Shown piece by piece: positions 52,343-61,983 of a stretch of DNA of 64,000 nt. Origin of the DNA: Bdellovibrionales bacterium. Its GTDB lineage: Bacteria; Bdellovibrionota; Bdellovibrionia; Bdellovibrionales; JAKFYE01. Both the position numbers and the translations under genes were made by a program. The notes beneath the pieces are model-generated. The model saw only the letters and a program-made list of their open reading frames with translations. It searched no databases and was not told the origin of the DNA. The DNA is taken from the NCBI GenBank assembly GCA_021731045.1, contig JAKFYE010000007.1:1-64000 (forward strand), read 5' to 3'. Each line of letters begins with the position of its first letter. Position 1 is the first letter of the stretch.

Positions 52343-53494
52343 TTAAAAATCTAAACTCATCTTTGCAATGTAGAAACGGTTCTCTTTTTTAGCATTTGAA
52401 GTTCCAATTTCCTCGCCGTAAGTAGCAGCATCAAGACGGAACCATGCCAATTGAGCACCCACACCGGCAGATAAATATCCTTGGCCCATACCCGCGCTAT
52501 AATATCCCTCTAGCCAGCTAAATGCCTTCCAACCTAGTTCAACACCCGTATGAAAACTTTTTAAGAACGTCGAATGCCGATGTCCAAGGTCCCGCATATC
52601 CAACATGAAACGCGGAGAGAACACGCTAAAGTGTGGTAACTCCCACTTTGACCCTACATCAACTCGTCGTCCCAGTTTCGGTGCATTTGTTCCGCTATTT
52701 TTATCAATCAAATGCATATTTTGTTTAAACCCATAATCTGCGAGGTTACGCACCACTAAAGCAAATGTCGGTTGAGCATATTTTAGAAAGGAAAAAAATC
52801 CTGACTCAGGAATCGGCATCACGTACTGGCTTCCAATATCTACATCGCCAGTTAAACCTTCATTTGCATCAGCGGGTTTAAAGAAATCGGGGTTTGTAGC
52901 TAAATCAAACGCATTAAAAGATTTTCCTACATAACCGCGGTAGACACCTTTAAGCGTAAAACCTAATGTTAAGGCATCTTCCTCTAAATAGCCGCGAGCA
53001 AAACCTACAGCAAGCGTGTTATCCACGTATGCTGAAACTGCAATTTGCGGACTACCGAGTTGATGAACCGCAAGATTGATTGTCGAATCTGCGATGATAA
53101 GTCCCACTCCCCATTTAGGTCGCGTCCAAATGGCATTCACGGCAGGAAGTCGCGTAGCAAAGTTTTTACCGTAATTCTTATCGAGAATCTCTTGCATTTT
53201 CGCGATTTTCTCGGCTTCAGGCACTTTAGATGCAGATTTAATATCCTCAGAGAACGCGAGTGCGGAAGTCGTAACGGCTGCGCCAAATCCCAAATTTATT
53301 TCGCTATCCTTTGCGCGACCTAGTCCCGCAGGATTATAAAATAATAAGTTGTAATCATCGATCACTGTGAAGGTGTTTCCAGCACCCATTGCACGAACAG
53401 CAATATAATCCTGGTGAATGCCGTAATCGAGATTTTCATCTGCATATGCAGACCAAGAAACAAAAACTGTAATAAGTGCGAAAATACTTCGCAT
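52343..53494 (-). CDS. PorV/FadL-like outer-membrane protein A
   Basis: A 383-residue paralogue with signal peptide (MRSIFALITVFVSWSAYA). The family block is VRAMGAGNTFTVIDDYNLLF with YNPAGLGR, and the last strands carry AATYGEEIGTSNAKKENRFY and end in SLDF. A GGAGG ribosome site precedes the ATG. First gene of the array, divergent from the gene at 53565. PorV-like barrels act in protein export or surface anchoring in other phyla; the function here is unknown. Confidence 0.88.
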   Translation of the reverse strand: MRSIFALITVFVSWSAYADENLDYGIHQDYIAVRAMGAGNTFTVIDDYNLLFYNPAGLGRAKDSEINLGFGAAVTTSALAFSEDIKSASKVPEAEKIAKMQEILDKNYGKNFATRLPAVNAIWTRPKWGVGLIIADSTINLAVHQLGSPQIAVSAYVDNTLAVGFARGYLEEDALTLGFTLKGVYRGYVGKSFNAFDLATNPDFFKPADANEGLTGDVDIGSQYVMPIPESGFFSFLKYAQPTFALVVRNLADYGFKQNMHLIDKNSGTNAPKLGRRVDVGSKWELPHFSVFSPRFMLDMRDLGHRHSTFLKSFHTGVELGWKAFSWLEGYYSAGMGQGYLSAGVGAQLAWFRLDAATYGEEIGTSNAKKENRFYIAKMSLDF

Positions 53495-53564
53495 AGTTAT
53501 CCTCCGAACATAATAGTGGCCTGATAAGTGTCAGATAAAATTCTATATTCAAAGAAACGACTTC

Positions 53565-54245
53565 ATGTATACTTTTTTATATATGAAATGGCTCAGCATA
53601 GGGAACTTGACTATTGTCTCTTTTATTATTGTTGCATTCATGGTCCCGGTAAGCCGTGGACAAGCGGCGCCGCACCAACCTGAACCTAATTTAGAAGATC
53701 AACCAAGCTCGACCACCCCACCCGTTCAAAATACGGATGCTCTTAAATATATGGATATTTCAAATCCACCTCCTATGACCGAAAAAGTCAAAGTCACCCA
53801 AGAAGAAAAAACTTATTTTTACCCTTATTCGATGTCGATGGGCCCAAGATTAGGATTTGTTTTTTATGAAGAAACTTCGCTTGAAAATCCGCCACTTATC
53901 CTTTTAGGTTTTTTTCATATGCTCCATAGTATTAGCTCCAACCATATTGAGGTTGGTGGTGATCTTCATAGCAATTCTACGGGTGCCTTAAATGTAGCGA
54001 TGCAACACTTTTACTTTCCTTCCGAAAAATTTCGACCGTTTGTAAAAGGTGGTACTTCTTTATTGATAGAGCCCGAAAAAGGCCTTGCGAACTTTGTCGA
54101 CTACCATAATTATCGTTTACGATTAGGCGCCGGAATAGAAGATATGTTGAAAGATCCTGCTAGTCTGCGCTGGGATATCGAAGCCACTTTGGGTTTAACA
54201 AGTTACTCTCTAAATATTGTTTTTGGCTACGCATGGGCTTGGTAA
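53565..54245 (+). CDS. Outer-membrane beta-barrel-like protein
   Basis: A 226-residue protein, or 220 if the second ATG (53583) is used. A signal-type helix (IVSFIIVAFMVPVSRGQA) precedes a Pro-rich linker (QPEPNLEDQPSSTTPPVQ). Beta-strands follow from about 85 (MSMGPRLGFVFYEE, FVKGGTSLLIEP, DIEATLGLTSYSLNIVFGYA) to a terminal Trp, as in barrels. No ribosome site is evident. It ends two bases before the convergent coaE gene. Confidence 0.76.
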   Translation: MYTFLYMKWLSIGNLTIVSFIIVAFMVPVSRGQAAPHQPEPNLEDQPSSTTPPVQNTDALKYMDISNPPPMTEKVKVTQEEKTYFYPYSMSMGPRLGFVFYEETSLENPPLILLGFFHMLHSISSNHIEVGGDLHSNSTGALNVAMQHFYFPSEKFRPFVKGGTSLLIEPEKGLANFVDYHNYRLRLGAGIEDMLKDPASLRWDIEATLGLTSYSLNIVFGYAWAW

Positions 54246-54247
54246 AA

Positions 54248-54853
54248 TTAAGATTCAAAATCAGATTTCATTTTTTCTAAAAAATTTAAAACTTCAATTT
54301 CCAAATGCTTTTCCGAGCCATCGTTCCAAATAATATAATCCGCTTTACTTATTTTCTCAGAAATCGGAATTTGCGCACTCATACGCTCCTTTGCCTGGTC
54401 TTCGCTTAAACTATTTCGCCTCATCAAACGATTTAGTTGATTTTGAATAGACGATGCGACCAAAACTACAGCATCGAAATCTTTTTCAAGTTTTTTTTCA
54501 AATAAAAGAGGCACATCGTAAAAGGCGATTTCAACTCCATCTTGTTCAAATTGTTTTCTGAGTTTTAACACATGAGCTTGGATGTAAGGATGGCTGATGT
54601 TTTCGAGCTCCAATCGCCTTTTCGGATCCGAAAAAACTAGGGCTCCCAAAGCTTTGCGATCCAACTGTCCATCGGATTGGACTAAAGTCCTGCCGAAAGT
54701 TTTGACAATTCTTTTAAAACAATCAGTCCCGGGTTGTACAACTTGGCGCGCAACAACGTCTGCATCCACGACTTTAAATCCACTTTGGTCTAGGATTTTA
54801 GCCACCGTACTCTTGCCGGTCGCAATGCCCCCCGTCAAACCGATCCATTTCAT
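54248..54853 (-). CDS. coaE: Dephospho-CoA kinase
   Basis: Phosphorylates dephospho-CoA in the last step of CoA synthesis. The P-loop GGIATGKST lies at about 8-16 from the ATG at 54853. VDADVVARQVVQPGT is the CoA-binding motif and YDVPLLFEKKLEK the family loop with a basic cluster. 201 residues, the usual length. Upstream in-frame start codons would extend it by 24 residues that have no counterpart in the family. Its promoter region overlaps that of the divergent Ser/Thr kinase gene. Confidence 0.93.
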   Translation of the reverse strand: MKWIGLTGGIATGKSTVAKILDQSGFKVVDADVVARQVVQPGTDCFKRIVKTFGRTLVQSDGQLDRKALGALVFSDPKRRLELENISHPYIQAHVLKLRKQFEQDGVEIAFYDVPLLFEKKLEKDFDAVVLVASSIQNQLNRLMRRNSLSEDQAKERMSAQIPISEKISKADYIIWNDGSEKHLEIEVLNFLEKMKSDFES

Positions 54854-54918
54854 ATTATATTTTCCATCTTGCTTTAGCGTAACACCTTGAAATCCGAAAA
54901 TAAAGGGAAGGAGTTTGC

Positions 54919-56922
54919 GTGACAATTTCTCCCGAGTTTTTTGGCAAATATATTCTATTAGAAAAGCTCGCGACGGGTGGTATGGCCGAAGTTTATTTAG
55001 CCAAATTAACCGGAGCAGAGAACGTAGCCAAATACGTCGCGATCAAACGCATCCTTCCTCAATTTTCACAAAATCAAGAATTCATAGAGATGTTTAAGGA
55101 AGAAGCCAAAATTGCAGTGAATCTCGCGCACAGCAACGTGGTACCGATCTATGAATTTGGCGAGCAAAATGGTCAGTTTTATATCGTGATGGAATATGTC
55201 GAGGGACGGAATCTTCGTCAAATTTTGAATCGCTTAGGTAAAACCAGCTTACGATTATCTTTAGACCAAATTATTTATATCGTAAACGAAGCCGCACGCG
55301 GATTAGATCATGCTCACCGAAGTGTCGATGGCACAACTGGCCGACCGCTTAATATCACCCACCGTGATATGAGTCCGCAAAACGTGATGATTAGTTTTGA
55401 AGGCGAAGTTAAAATTGTGGATTTTGGTATCGCAAAAGCTGAAAGTAAAATTGAAAATACAAAAGCTGGTACACTAAAAGGTAAGTTCGGCTACATGAGT
55501 CCTGAACAAGCTGATGGACTCGAAGTCGATTTTCGTACCGATATCTTCTCATTAGGTATTGTTTTATGGGAACTTATTTCGAACGAACGTCTTTTTATTT
55601 CCAACAACGAGATCAACACTCTCAGAAAAATTAGAGACTGTATCGTTCCGAGCTTGCGAAAGCTCGACCCGAATATTCCTGTCGAAGTCGAACGCATTGT
55701 AAACAAAGCCCTCGCGCGCGATCGAAACCTTCGTTACCAATCTGCAGGAGATTTTCATCGTGACCTTTCACGATTTTTAAATCGCCAGTTTCCTGATTTT
55801 ACGTCTCAGGATTTTAGTACTTTCATTAAAACTATTTTTGAAAGAGAGCGCGAAGAAAGTCGCCAAAAAATGATTGAGTACGCGAAAATCCAAAGTACGG
55901 TTAACGATAAAACTCAATTTATCGATGTCACAAATACGATCACCGAAACAAACACAACACAAAAAAATGTTCAAAAGAAGCCGGAAGAAGCTCAAATTCA
56001 AAATCTAATTCCCTCTGATCAAGTCAAATCAACCGAAAAGATTGATCTTGATGTGAAGTTCAAACGTAAGGATCTTTTAAAACAAACTTTAGTTACTAAG
56101 TCCGCTCCTTCATCTGAACCAAGCGTTATTACAACTACGGGAGGTCTGCGAGGACTACCGCCGTTGGGTAGAAATACAAGCTACACGGCTACATCTCATC
56201 GTGAAACTCGCCTAACAGGTTTTTGGATTGCAGTTTTAGTTATAGGACTCCTCGGCGGCGGCTTGTATTTTACTGGCTTCTCATCATTGACCAAATTTGA
56301 ATTTTCGCAGCTCTCACAGTTTTCTGAAAAATTTAAAAATGAATTTTTCGCTGAAGATCAACCGGCGACAACTCCAGAGAAAGGCCAAACCGCCAGCGCG
56401 AGCTTAGATCCCGGTATACCAGAAACACCGCCAGCACCTTCGAAATATCGTGTCCTTATTACCAGCACACCTTCTGATGCCGAAATTTCTATTGATGGGG
56501 TTCCATTTGCAACTCCAACTCCAGCGCAAGTTGAAGTTCCTTCTAATAAACCGACTAAAATTATTTTAACCCGCAAAGGCTACGCGCCTTACGAAGGAGA
56601 GCTTATCGCAACAAGCGAGGGGCAGGAATATCGAGGTCTTTTAACAAAACGTCGAGAAGCCTATATTAATGTTTCTGCGCGCCCCGGCTCACCCATCATA
56701 TATATAAATAAAAAACCAGTTTCACATACAGGTTCAGTTAAAGAATATGTGATCACGCCTGATGTTGAGGTTTTAATTCAGGCTTATGACAAAATAACTC
56801 AGGCTCAAGATGTCAGACGCGTGACTGTAAAAGAGAACGCGGTGGTATCTATCGAACTCTTTTTACGCAAACCAAACGCATCCGCGCAAAAAAGGTCGAC
56901 ATCTGGTACATCTGATAAATAA
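54919..56922 (+). CDS. Transmembrane Ser/Thr protein kinase with PEGA-type C-terminus
   Basis: GTG start with AAGGAG five bases upstream. Kinase domain about 10-290: glycine loop LATGGMAEVYLA, Lys43, HRDMSPQNV (catalytic Asp150), DFG at 168-170 and the activation-loop SPE. A disordered linker with several Thr-rich stretches leads to a transmembrane helix at about 434-453 (GFWIAVLVIGLLGGGLYFTG). The periplasmic end holds PEGA-like repeats (RVLITSTPSDAEISIDGVPF, YINVSARPGSPIIYINKKPV). It could phosphorylate ligands of FHA proteins such as the one at 4.7-6.2 kb; that is speculation. Confidence 0.92.
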   Translation: MTISPEFFGKYILLEKLATGGMAEVYLAKLTGAENVAKYVAIKRILPQFSQNQEFIEMFKEEAKIAVNLAHSNVVPIYEFGEQNGQFYIVMEYVEGRNLRQILNRLGKTSLRLSLDQIIYIVNEAARGLDHAHRSVDGTTGRPLNITHRDMSPQNVMISFEGEVKIVDFGIAKAESKIENTKAGTLKGKFGYMSPEQADGLEVDFRTDIFSLGIVLWELISNERLFISNNEINTLRKIRDCIVPSLRKLDPNIPVEVERIVNKALARDRNLRYQSAGDFHRDLSRFLNRQFPDFTSQDFSTFIKTIFEREREESRQKMIEYAKIQSTVNDKTQFIDVTNTITETNTTQKNVQKKPEEAQIQNLIPSDQVKSTEKIDLDVKFKRKDLLKQTLVTKSAPSSEPSVITTTGGLRGLPPLGRNTSYTATSHRETRLTGFWIAVLVIGLLGGGLYFTGFSSLTKFEFSQLSQFSEKFKNEFFAEDQPATTPEKGQTASASLDPGIPETPPAPSKYRVLITSTPSDAEISIDGVPFATPTPAQVEVPSNKPTKIILTRKGYAPYEGELIATSEGQEYRGLLTKRREAYINVSARPGSPIIYINKKPVSHTGSVKEYVITPDVEVLIQAYDKITQAQDVRRVTVKENAVVSIELFLRKPNASAQKRSTSGTSDK

Positions 56923-56967
56923 GATATATAAATATAAAACAACAAAGAATACCAACTGAGGAACCGT

Positions 56968-58773
56968 ATGAAAACTATTTGTCACGCCCTTCTTGACGCT
57001 CGCCGCCGCCCTAACTCTCAGCCGGCCGCTCGTTTCGTTAAAAACGGAAAATGGCAATCTATAACCTGGAAAGAATATTTTGAAACTTCCGCGAAAATTG
57101 GCGCGGCTTTAAGTGAGCTAGGAATCAATCCGGGTGATCGCGTCGCTATTTTCTCAAATACACGTGTCGAGTGGGCGATGTCTGACTGTGCAATACTTGG
57201 TATCGGAGCGGTAACAGTTCCTATTTATCAAAGCAGCATTTCTACAGAAGTAGAGTTTATTCTGAATGATTCTGGCGCCCAAGTTATTATCATTGAAAAT
57301 CAGGCACTATTAGAAAAGTGGAGATCGATAGCTGAAAACACACCTTCGGTGCGTTGGATTATTTGTCTTGAAGTTACAAACGCGAGCGAAGACAAAGTTT
57401 TACAGTTTGCTCGTGTGCTCGACCTCGGCGCAAAAAAACTAGCTACGACTCCCGACTTTTTTATTGATCATTGCGAAAACCGAAAAATTCATGAAATGGC
57501 GACGATCGTTTACACATCTGGCACGACCGGCGTTCCTAAGGGCGTTATGTTAAGTCACGAGCAAATTATGAGCGAAATCGTCGAGGTGTTTCGTGTACTC
57601 GATGTCACAGATAAAGACGTGAGCTTAACATTTTTACCTTTTGCGCACATTTTAGGGCGCGTAGAACATTTTGCTCATTTACATGTTGGTTTTATGATGG
57701 GGTATTCCGAAAATATCGATCGTTTAAAATATGGCATGTTAGAAATTCGTCCTACTTTTCTAGTCGCGGTGCCTCGAATCTTTGAAAAAATTTATAACGG
57801 GATCGTATCTCAGGCCGAAGCCAATCCTTCAAAAAATAAAATTTTTAAATGGGCTGTAAAAACTGGTTTAGCCGTAAGTGATGCGCGTGTTCAAAAGCGC
57901 TCCATCCCTCTCACGACGCTCATACAATACCAACTCGCAAGAAAACTTGTTTTTGATAAAATGATCGAAAAACTAGGTGGGCGTTTAAAGTTTTCCTTTT
58001 CTGGAGGAGCACCTTTAAGTAAAGAAATTGGACGTTTTTTTCATGCAGCGAACATTTATATTCTAGAAGGATATGGTCTCACCGAAACCACAGCGGGAGT
58101 TTATGTAAATTCTCTTTATGAATATCGTTTTGGAACTGTGGGAAAAGCCGTTGGAGATGTTCAAACAAAAATTGCGGACGATGGAGAGATTTTTATTAAG
58201 AGCAAAAAAGTAATGCTAGGCTATTATAAAAATGAAGCGGCAACTAAAGAAGTACTCTCTAAAGATGGTTGGTTTGCTACAGGAGATATAGGAGAATTGA
58301 CATCCGATGGCTTTCTACGCATAACGGATCGCAAAAAAGATCTAATCAAAACTGCCGGTGGTAAGTTTGTGGCTCCTCAGAAACTCGAAAACTTACTTAA
58401 ACTCAGTAAATATGTCAGCAATGTCTTGATTCACGGAGACACTAAAAAGTATGTTGTCGCACTTCTCACTCCTAATTTTGATGAGATCAATCGCATTGCC
58501 GAAGAAAAAGGCATTACCACTCGCGACCATGCCCAACTGGTCAAACATCCAGCCATTCGCGAAATCATGCGCCAAGTGGTTGCTGAAGTGAACACCCAAT
58601 TACCAAGCTGGGAATCGATTAAGAATTTCGATATTCTCTCGGAAGATTTCACAATTGATAGTGGAGAATTAACTCCTTCTTTAAAAGTGCGACGCAAGTT
58701 CTGCGACAAGAAGTATGAATCCATAATAGAAAAACTTTACGGTTCAGACTCAGGTCCAGACGTAAACAGTTAA
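56968..58773 (+). CDS. Long-chain fatty acid-CoA ligase
   Basis: A 601-residue AMP-forming acyl-CoA synthetase. The phosphate loop is YTSGTTGVPKGVMLSHEQ; LEGYGLTETTAG and FATGDIGELTSDGFLRITDR follow, with the catalytic Lys near the C-terminus and a GGKFVAPQKLE segment. It matches the FadD15-type long-chain subfamily (about 600 residues). Activated fatty acids could feed membrane lipid synthesis or degradation of prey lipids; the latter is inference. It follows the kinase gene after 45 bp with GAGG before the ATG, so the two may be co-transcribed. Confidence 0.93.
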   Translation: MKTICHALLDARRRPNSQPAARFVKNGKWQSITWKEYFETSAKIGAALSELGINPGDRVAIFSNTRVEWAMSDCAILGIGAVTVPIYQSSISTEVEFILNDSGAQVIIIENQALLEKWRSIAENTPSVRWIICLEVTNASEDKVLQFARVLDLGAKKLATTPDFFIDHCENRKIHEMATIVYTSGTTGVPKGVMLSHEQIMSEIVEVFRVLDVTDKDVSLTFLPFAHILGRVEHFAHLHVGFMMGYSENIDRLKYGMLEIRPTFLVAVPRIFEKIYNGIVSQAEANPSKNKIFKWAVKTGLAVSDARVQKRSIPLTTLIQYQLARKLVFDKMIEKLGGRLKFSFSGGAPLSKEIGRFFHAANIYILEGYGLTETTAGVYVNSLYEYRFGTVGKAVGDVQTKIADDGEIFIKSKKVMLGYYKNEAATKEVLSKDGWFATGDIGELTSDGFLRITDRKKDLIKTAGGKFVAPQKLENLLKLSKYVSNVLIHGDTKKYVVALLTPNFDEINRIAEEKGITTRDHAQLVKHPAIREIMRQVVAEVNTQLPSWESIKNFDILSEDFTIDSGELTPSLKVRRKFCDKKYESIIEKLYGSDSGPDVNS

Positions 58774-58873
58774 AATTTTGATACAAAAAAAATGTTTTGC
58801 GGACATACGTCTAACAAAAGTCTATTTTTTAGGCAGTCACGTTTGGCCACCCCTTATATCCAGCTACGATAAT

Positions 58874-58892
58874 TATATCCAGGGGGGATATA
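58874..58892 (+). promoter_or_regulatory. Hairpin over ribosome site of M4 protease gene
   Basis: TATATCC and GGATATA (58874-58880, 58886-58892) flank AGGGG, placing the Shine-Dalgarno run in the loop and right stem directly before the ATG. A ten-base direct repeat TTATATCCAG also occurs at 58854 and 58873. Folding could hide the ribosome site, and the direct repeat could be an operator. Both are predictions from sequence. Confidence 0.45.
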
Positions 58893-60419
58893 ATGAGGGG
58901 ACGATTACTTAGCACGTATGTGCTATTGCTTTCTTTAACATTTCTTTCTTACAAAGCGTACAGTGCGCAAACCGTTAAACTGAGTTTACTAAATCAAAGC
59001 GTCATGAAATCTTCGATTCAATCTGAACAAGATCTCAAGCGCGTTTTTGGTTTATCTAGTCAGAACTCTTTAAAAGTCATCAAACAAAGACGCGATCATA
59101 CCGGACTTGAGCATGTTCGTTATGCACAAACGTTTCAGGGTCTGCCTGTTTGGTCACATCAAGTTCTAGTCAGTCTAAAAGACGGACAAATCAAAGGCCT
59201 GCATGGAACTTTGGTTAAAGAAATTGACGTCGATCTTCAAGACGTAAAACCGATATTCAATAAGGCGGCAGCCCTAAAAATAGTAAAAGAGCATTTTACG
59301 GCTAACGCCCTCGTTAAAAATATATGGAAATATGAGAATATTAAAACCGATCTGAATGTATTCGTGAATAATGAAAAAGCCATTCTTGTTTACGTCGTGT
59401 CATTTTTTGCAGATATCGAAAATGGCGGAACACCAAAACGACCAACCTATATAATAGATGCAAAAACTAAAGAGGTTATTAAATATTACGATGCGCTCAC
59501 CACTTCTGAAGGAAGAGGTCCTGGTGGAAATACCAAAACAGGTAAATATAAATACGGTGTAGACTTTCCAGGCTTCGAAGTTACAGAGAACTCCGATAAA
59601 ACGTGTTCCTTTCAAACGCCTAACGTTATCACTATGGATTTAAAAAATCTGACGTCCACTGTTGGCATCGGCGCTTTTAAATACGCTTGCGGTGAGAACA
59701 CTTCACGTACGATCAACGGTGCCTTCTCACCAGTTAACGACGCTCACTATTTTGGTACCGCAATTTTTGGATTGTATAAAGATTGGTACAATACGGCTCC
59801 TCTACAGTTCCCGCTTAAAATGCGGGTACATTATTCTAAAAATTATGAAAACGCCTTTTGGGATGGCAAATCCATGACTTTCGGAGATGGATATCAAACG
59901 TTTTACCCGCTTGTGAGTCTTGACGTGTCTTCGCATGAAATCGCGCACGGATTCACAGAGTTTAATTCCGGACTTGAGTATGAAGGCCAATCCGGTGGAA
60001 TCAACGAAGCCTTTTCTGATATGGCCGGCGAAGCTGCTGAATTCTATGTGCGTGGCCATAATGACTTTTTAATTGGTGCCGAAATATTTAAAAAAGCTAC
60101 AGGCGCTCTTCGTTACATGGATGATCCGACCAAAGACACAAAATCTATAGGTAATGCAAAAGACTACACCGAGACACTTGATGTTCACTACAGCAGTGGG
60201 GTTTACAATAAAGCATTTTACTTACTTGCAACAACCCAGGGTTGGAATACAAAAAAGGCATTCGATGTTTTTGTAAAAGCCAATCAAGACTATTGGACCC
60301 CAACAACCGACTTCGTAACAGGAGCCATTGGAGTTCGTGATGCTGCTAAAGATCTTGGTTATTCTATCAAAGACGTAAGTGTTGCATTTTCCGGTGTGGG
60401 CGTCGAGATCCCAAACTAA
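58893..60419 (+). CDS. Secreted M4-family (thermolysin-type) metalloprotease
   Basis: Signal peptide (LLSTYVLLLSLTFLSYKAYSA) then a propeptide (FTP and PepSY-like region, with FQGLPVWSHQVLVSLKDG near 85-110). The catalytic domain has the HEIAH zinc motif (His348, Glu349, His352), the third ligand Glu372 in GGINEAFSD and catalytic His432 in DVHYSSGVYNKAFYLL. All active-site residues are present. 508 residues, standard for a zymogen. Probably exported to digest external or prey protein; it ends with a four-base overlap against the convergent barrel gene. Confidence 0.94.
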   Translation: MRGRLLSTYVLLLSLTFLSYKAYSAQTVKLSLLNQSVMKSSIQSEQDLKRVFGLSSQNSLKVIKQRRDHTGLEHVRYAQTFQGLPVWSHQVLVSLKDGQIKGLHGTLVKEIDVDLQDVKPIFNKAAALKIVKEHFTANALVKNIWKYENIKTDLNVFVNNEKAILVYVVSFFADIENGGTPKRPTYIIDAKTKEVIKYYDALTTSEGRGPGGNTKTGKYKYGVDFPGFEVTENSDKTCSFQTPNVITMDLKNLTSTVGIGAFKYACGENTSRTINGAFSPVNDAHYFGTAIFGLYKDWYNTAPLQFPLKMRVHYSKNYENAFWDGKSMTFGDGYQTFYPLVSLDVSSHEIAHGFTEFNSGLEYEGQSGGINEAFSDMAGEAAEFYVRGHNDFLIGAEIFKKATGALRYMDDPTKDTKSIGNAKDYTETLDVHYSSGVYNKAFYLLATTQGWNTKKAFDVFVKANQDYWTPTTDFVTGAIGVRDAAKDLGYSIKDVSVAFSGVGVEIPN

Positions 60420-61180
60420 TTAATATAAAATCTAAATCCTATACCAGCGAACGCGCTACTTAAATCAAGAGCGCGGTCGGTGCCGGAGTCTGAAACTTTT
60501 TCGCCTTTCGTTACCGGCCCATTCACTGTGGTCACAGATCGTTGATGTGTGAATTTTTCTGCTACTAAATAACGATAACCACCGATAAAAAGCACCGTCA
60601 CATTATCGGCCATAGACATTTCAAATCCTAACGATCCTTCAAGCATATATGCATAGGCCAATGATTCTTCTGTAAAATCAGAAATGCCGTATTGAGCAGA
60701 CCCGGCACTCGTTAAAACATATTCATTTAAAATTGTGACCGTCCCGGTGCCTCCGCCCAAAGCAAAATACACACGTTTGTTCGCATCAACGACGGGACTA
60801 AATTCCAAATGTGCAACTGGAAACACGCCAAATATTTTACTAGTTAAATTATAATGTAGAACACCCGTTGTACTCGCGCCCTCTACCGAATCTATTTTTT
60901 GTGGAGAGACAAACAAGACACCTAATCGCAATCCTACTTTTTGACTTGTCAAGAGCACGCCCAATTCGCCAGCATATTGAAACGCAACTTCTTCTTTTAC
61001 GCTAGTCGCACTACCCTTTACGCCTTTAAACGCATCTTGACTGATACCGGTGGTGCCTATTTCTGCAATGAAGTAAGGAGCAAACGATTGTTTATTTAAA
61101 TTAAATTTGCGCGCCTCAGCGACATTCGCAAACAGCGCTGTAAGGAACAAAAAAATTAAAACGCGATTTATTATTTCCAT
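60416..61180 (-). CDS. Outer-membrane beta-barrel-like protein
   Basis: A 254-residue protein with signal peptide (IINRVLIFLFLTALFANVAEA). Alternating hydrophobic strands (FAPYFIAEIGTTGI, GLRLGVLFVSPQK, MLEGSLGFEMSMADNVTVLF, GIGFRFYIN) and a Gly-rich GGGTGT loop suggest a small barrel. The terminal residue is Asn, preceded by a strand FRFYI. No family named with confidence. The AMIN-like gene lies seven bases upstream, so they form one unit. Confidence 0.76.
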   Translation of the reverse strand: MEIINRVLIFLFLTALFANVAEARKFNLNKQSFAPYFIAEIGTTGISQDAFKGVKGSATSVKEEVAFQYAGELGVLLTSQKVGLRLGVLFVSPQKIDSVEGASTTGVLHYNLTSKIFGVFPVAHLEFSPVVDANKRVYFALGGGTGTVTILNEYVLTSAGSAQYGISDFTEESLAYAYMLEGSLGFEMSMADNVTVLFIGGYRYLVAEKFTHQRSVTTVNGPVTKGEKVSDSGTDRALDLSSAFAGIGFRFYIN

Positions 61181-61186
61181 TCAACA

Positions 61187-61711
61187 CTAATGTTGAGCAC
61201 TAATATCAATCGCAAGTCGCGCCGTTTGTTTATTTAAATTTTTGAGTATCGGTAATTCAAACGCCTCAACTTTGTATGTGCTCGTCCCCTTAAGGCTCAG
61301 AGTGATATTCGCCGAACGATCTTCCGGATCCATAGTTAAAACCGCGCTCGTCACAAAGGGCGACTTTTTTAGAATACCCGTAATAGTTTCGAGGGACAGT
61401 TGTGAAGCTGCAACACCATTCAAATCAATCACAATCCGATTTGGTTTTTGATCGACTTGAATTTGAAAATAACCAAAGCGTTGCAAGCTTCCGCGTGAAG
61501 CTTCAACATCTAATACGATTCGCTCTAGTTTTTGTTTAGGAGAATATGTACGACGTACTCCAGAAAGGACGAGTTCTCGTTGGGCCGTTCCGCCAATCAA
61601 CGTTCCATTTGCAATATACTTATTTAATTTTTTAAAGCCCGCCTGCAAGGGTGGAATGGATGCATTGGAATAAGAACAAACAAATAGAAGTGCAAAAATT
61701 AAGGCTCTCAT
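61187..61711 (-). CDS. Secreted AMIN-like domain protein
   Basis: The start is the ATG at 61711, closely preceded by GGAGG. The 174-residue product has a signal peptide (MRALIFALLFVCSYSNASIP). Two beta-rich repeats, VLDVEASRGSLQRFGYFQIQ with RIVIDLNGV and later LAIDISAQ, resemble AMIN domains, which target proteins to peptidoglycan or the outer-membrane secretin. With the barrel gene downstream it may form an envelope pair; that is inference. Family call moderate. Confidence 0.7.
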   Translation of the reverse strand: MRALIFALLFVCSYSNASIPPLQAGFKKLNKYIANGTLIGGTAQRELVLSGVRRTYSPKQKLERIVLDVEASRGSLQRFGYFQIQVDQKPNRIVIDLNGVAASQLSLETITGILKKSPFVTSAVLTMDPEDRSANITLSLKGTSTYKVEAFELPILKNLNKQTARLAIDISAQH

Positions 61712-61983
61712 GTAGACCTCCGACCTGTCTTCAAGAGTAACCGAGGCCACTTTGTCTCAGCAACCAACCTTGATCATAAACGACTAAAGTCCAGTGGATC
61801 TGCAAAAAAGGACCTTCTTCCCCATCTACACTATCGTCAGTTACTCTGGCGTAAAGTTAGTACGCTGCCGATCATTATATTAAATGGGATAAAATTTTAG
61901 CAATAATGCGAAAGTCACTTGAAGTGAAAGTAAGCAGGTTAAAGAGAGGACCGCCAAAAGTGTGAGATCTCTTGCGGTCTCCA

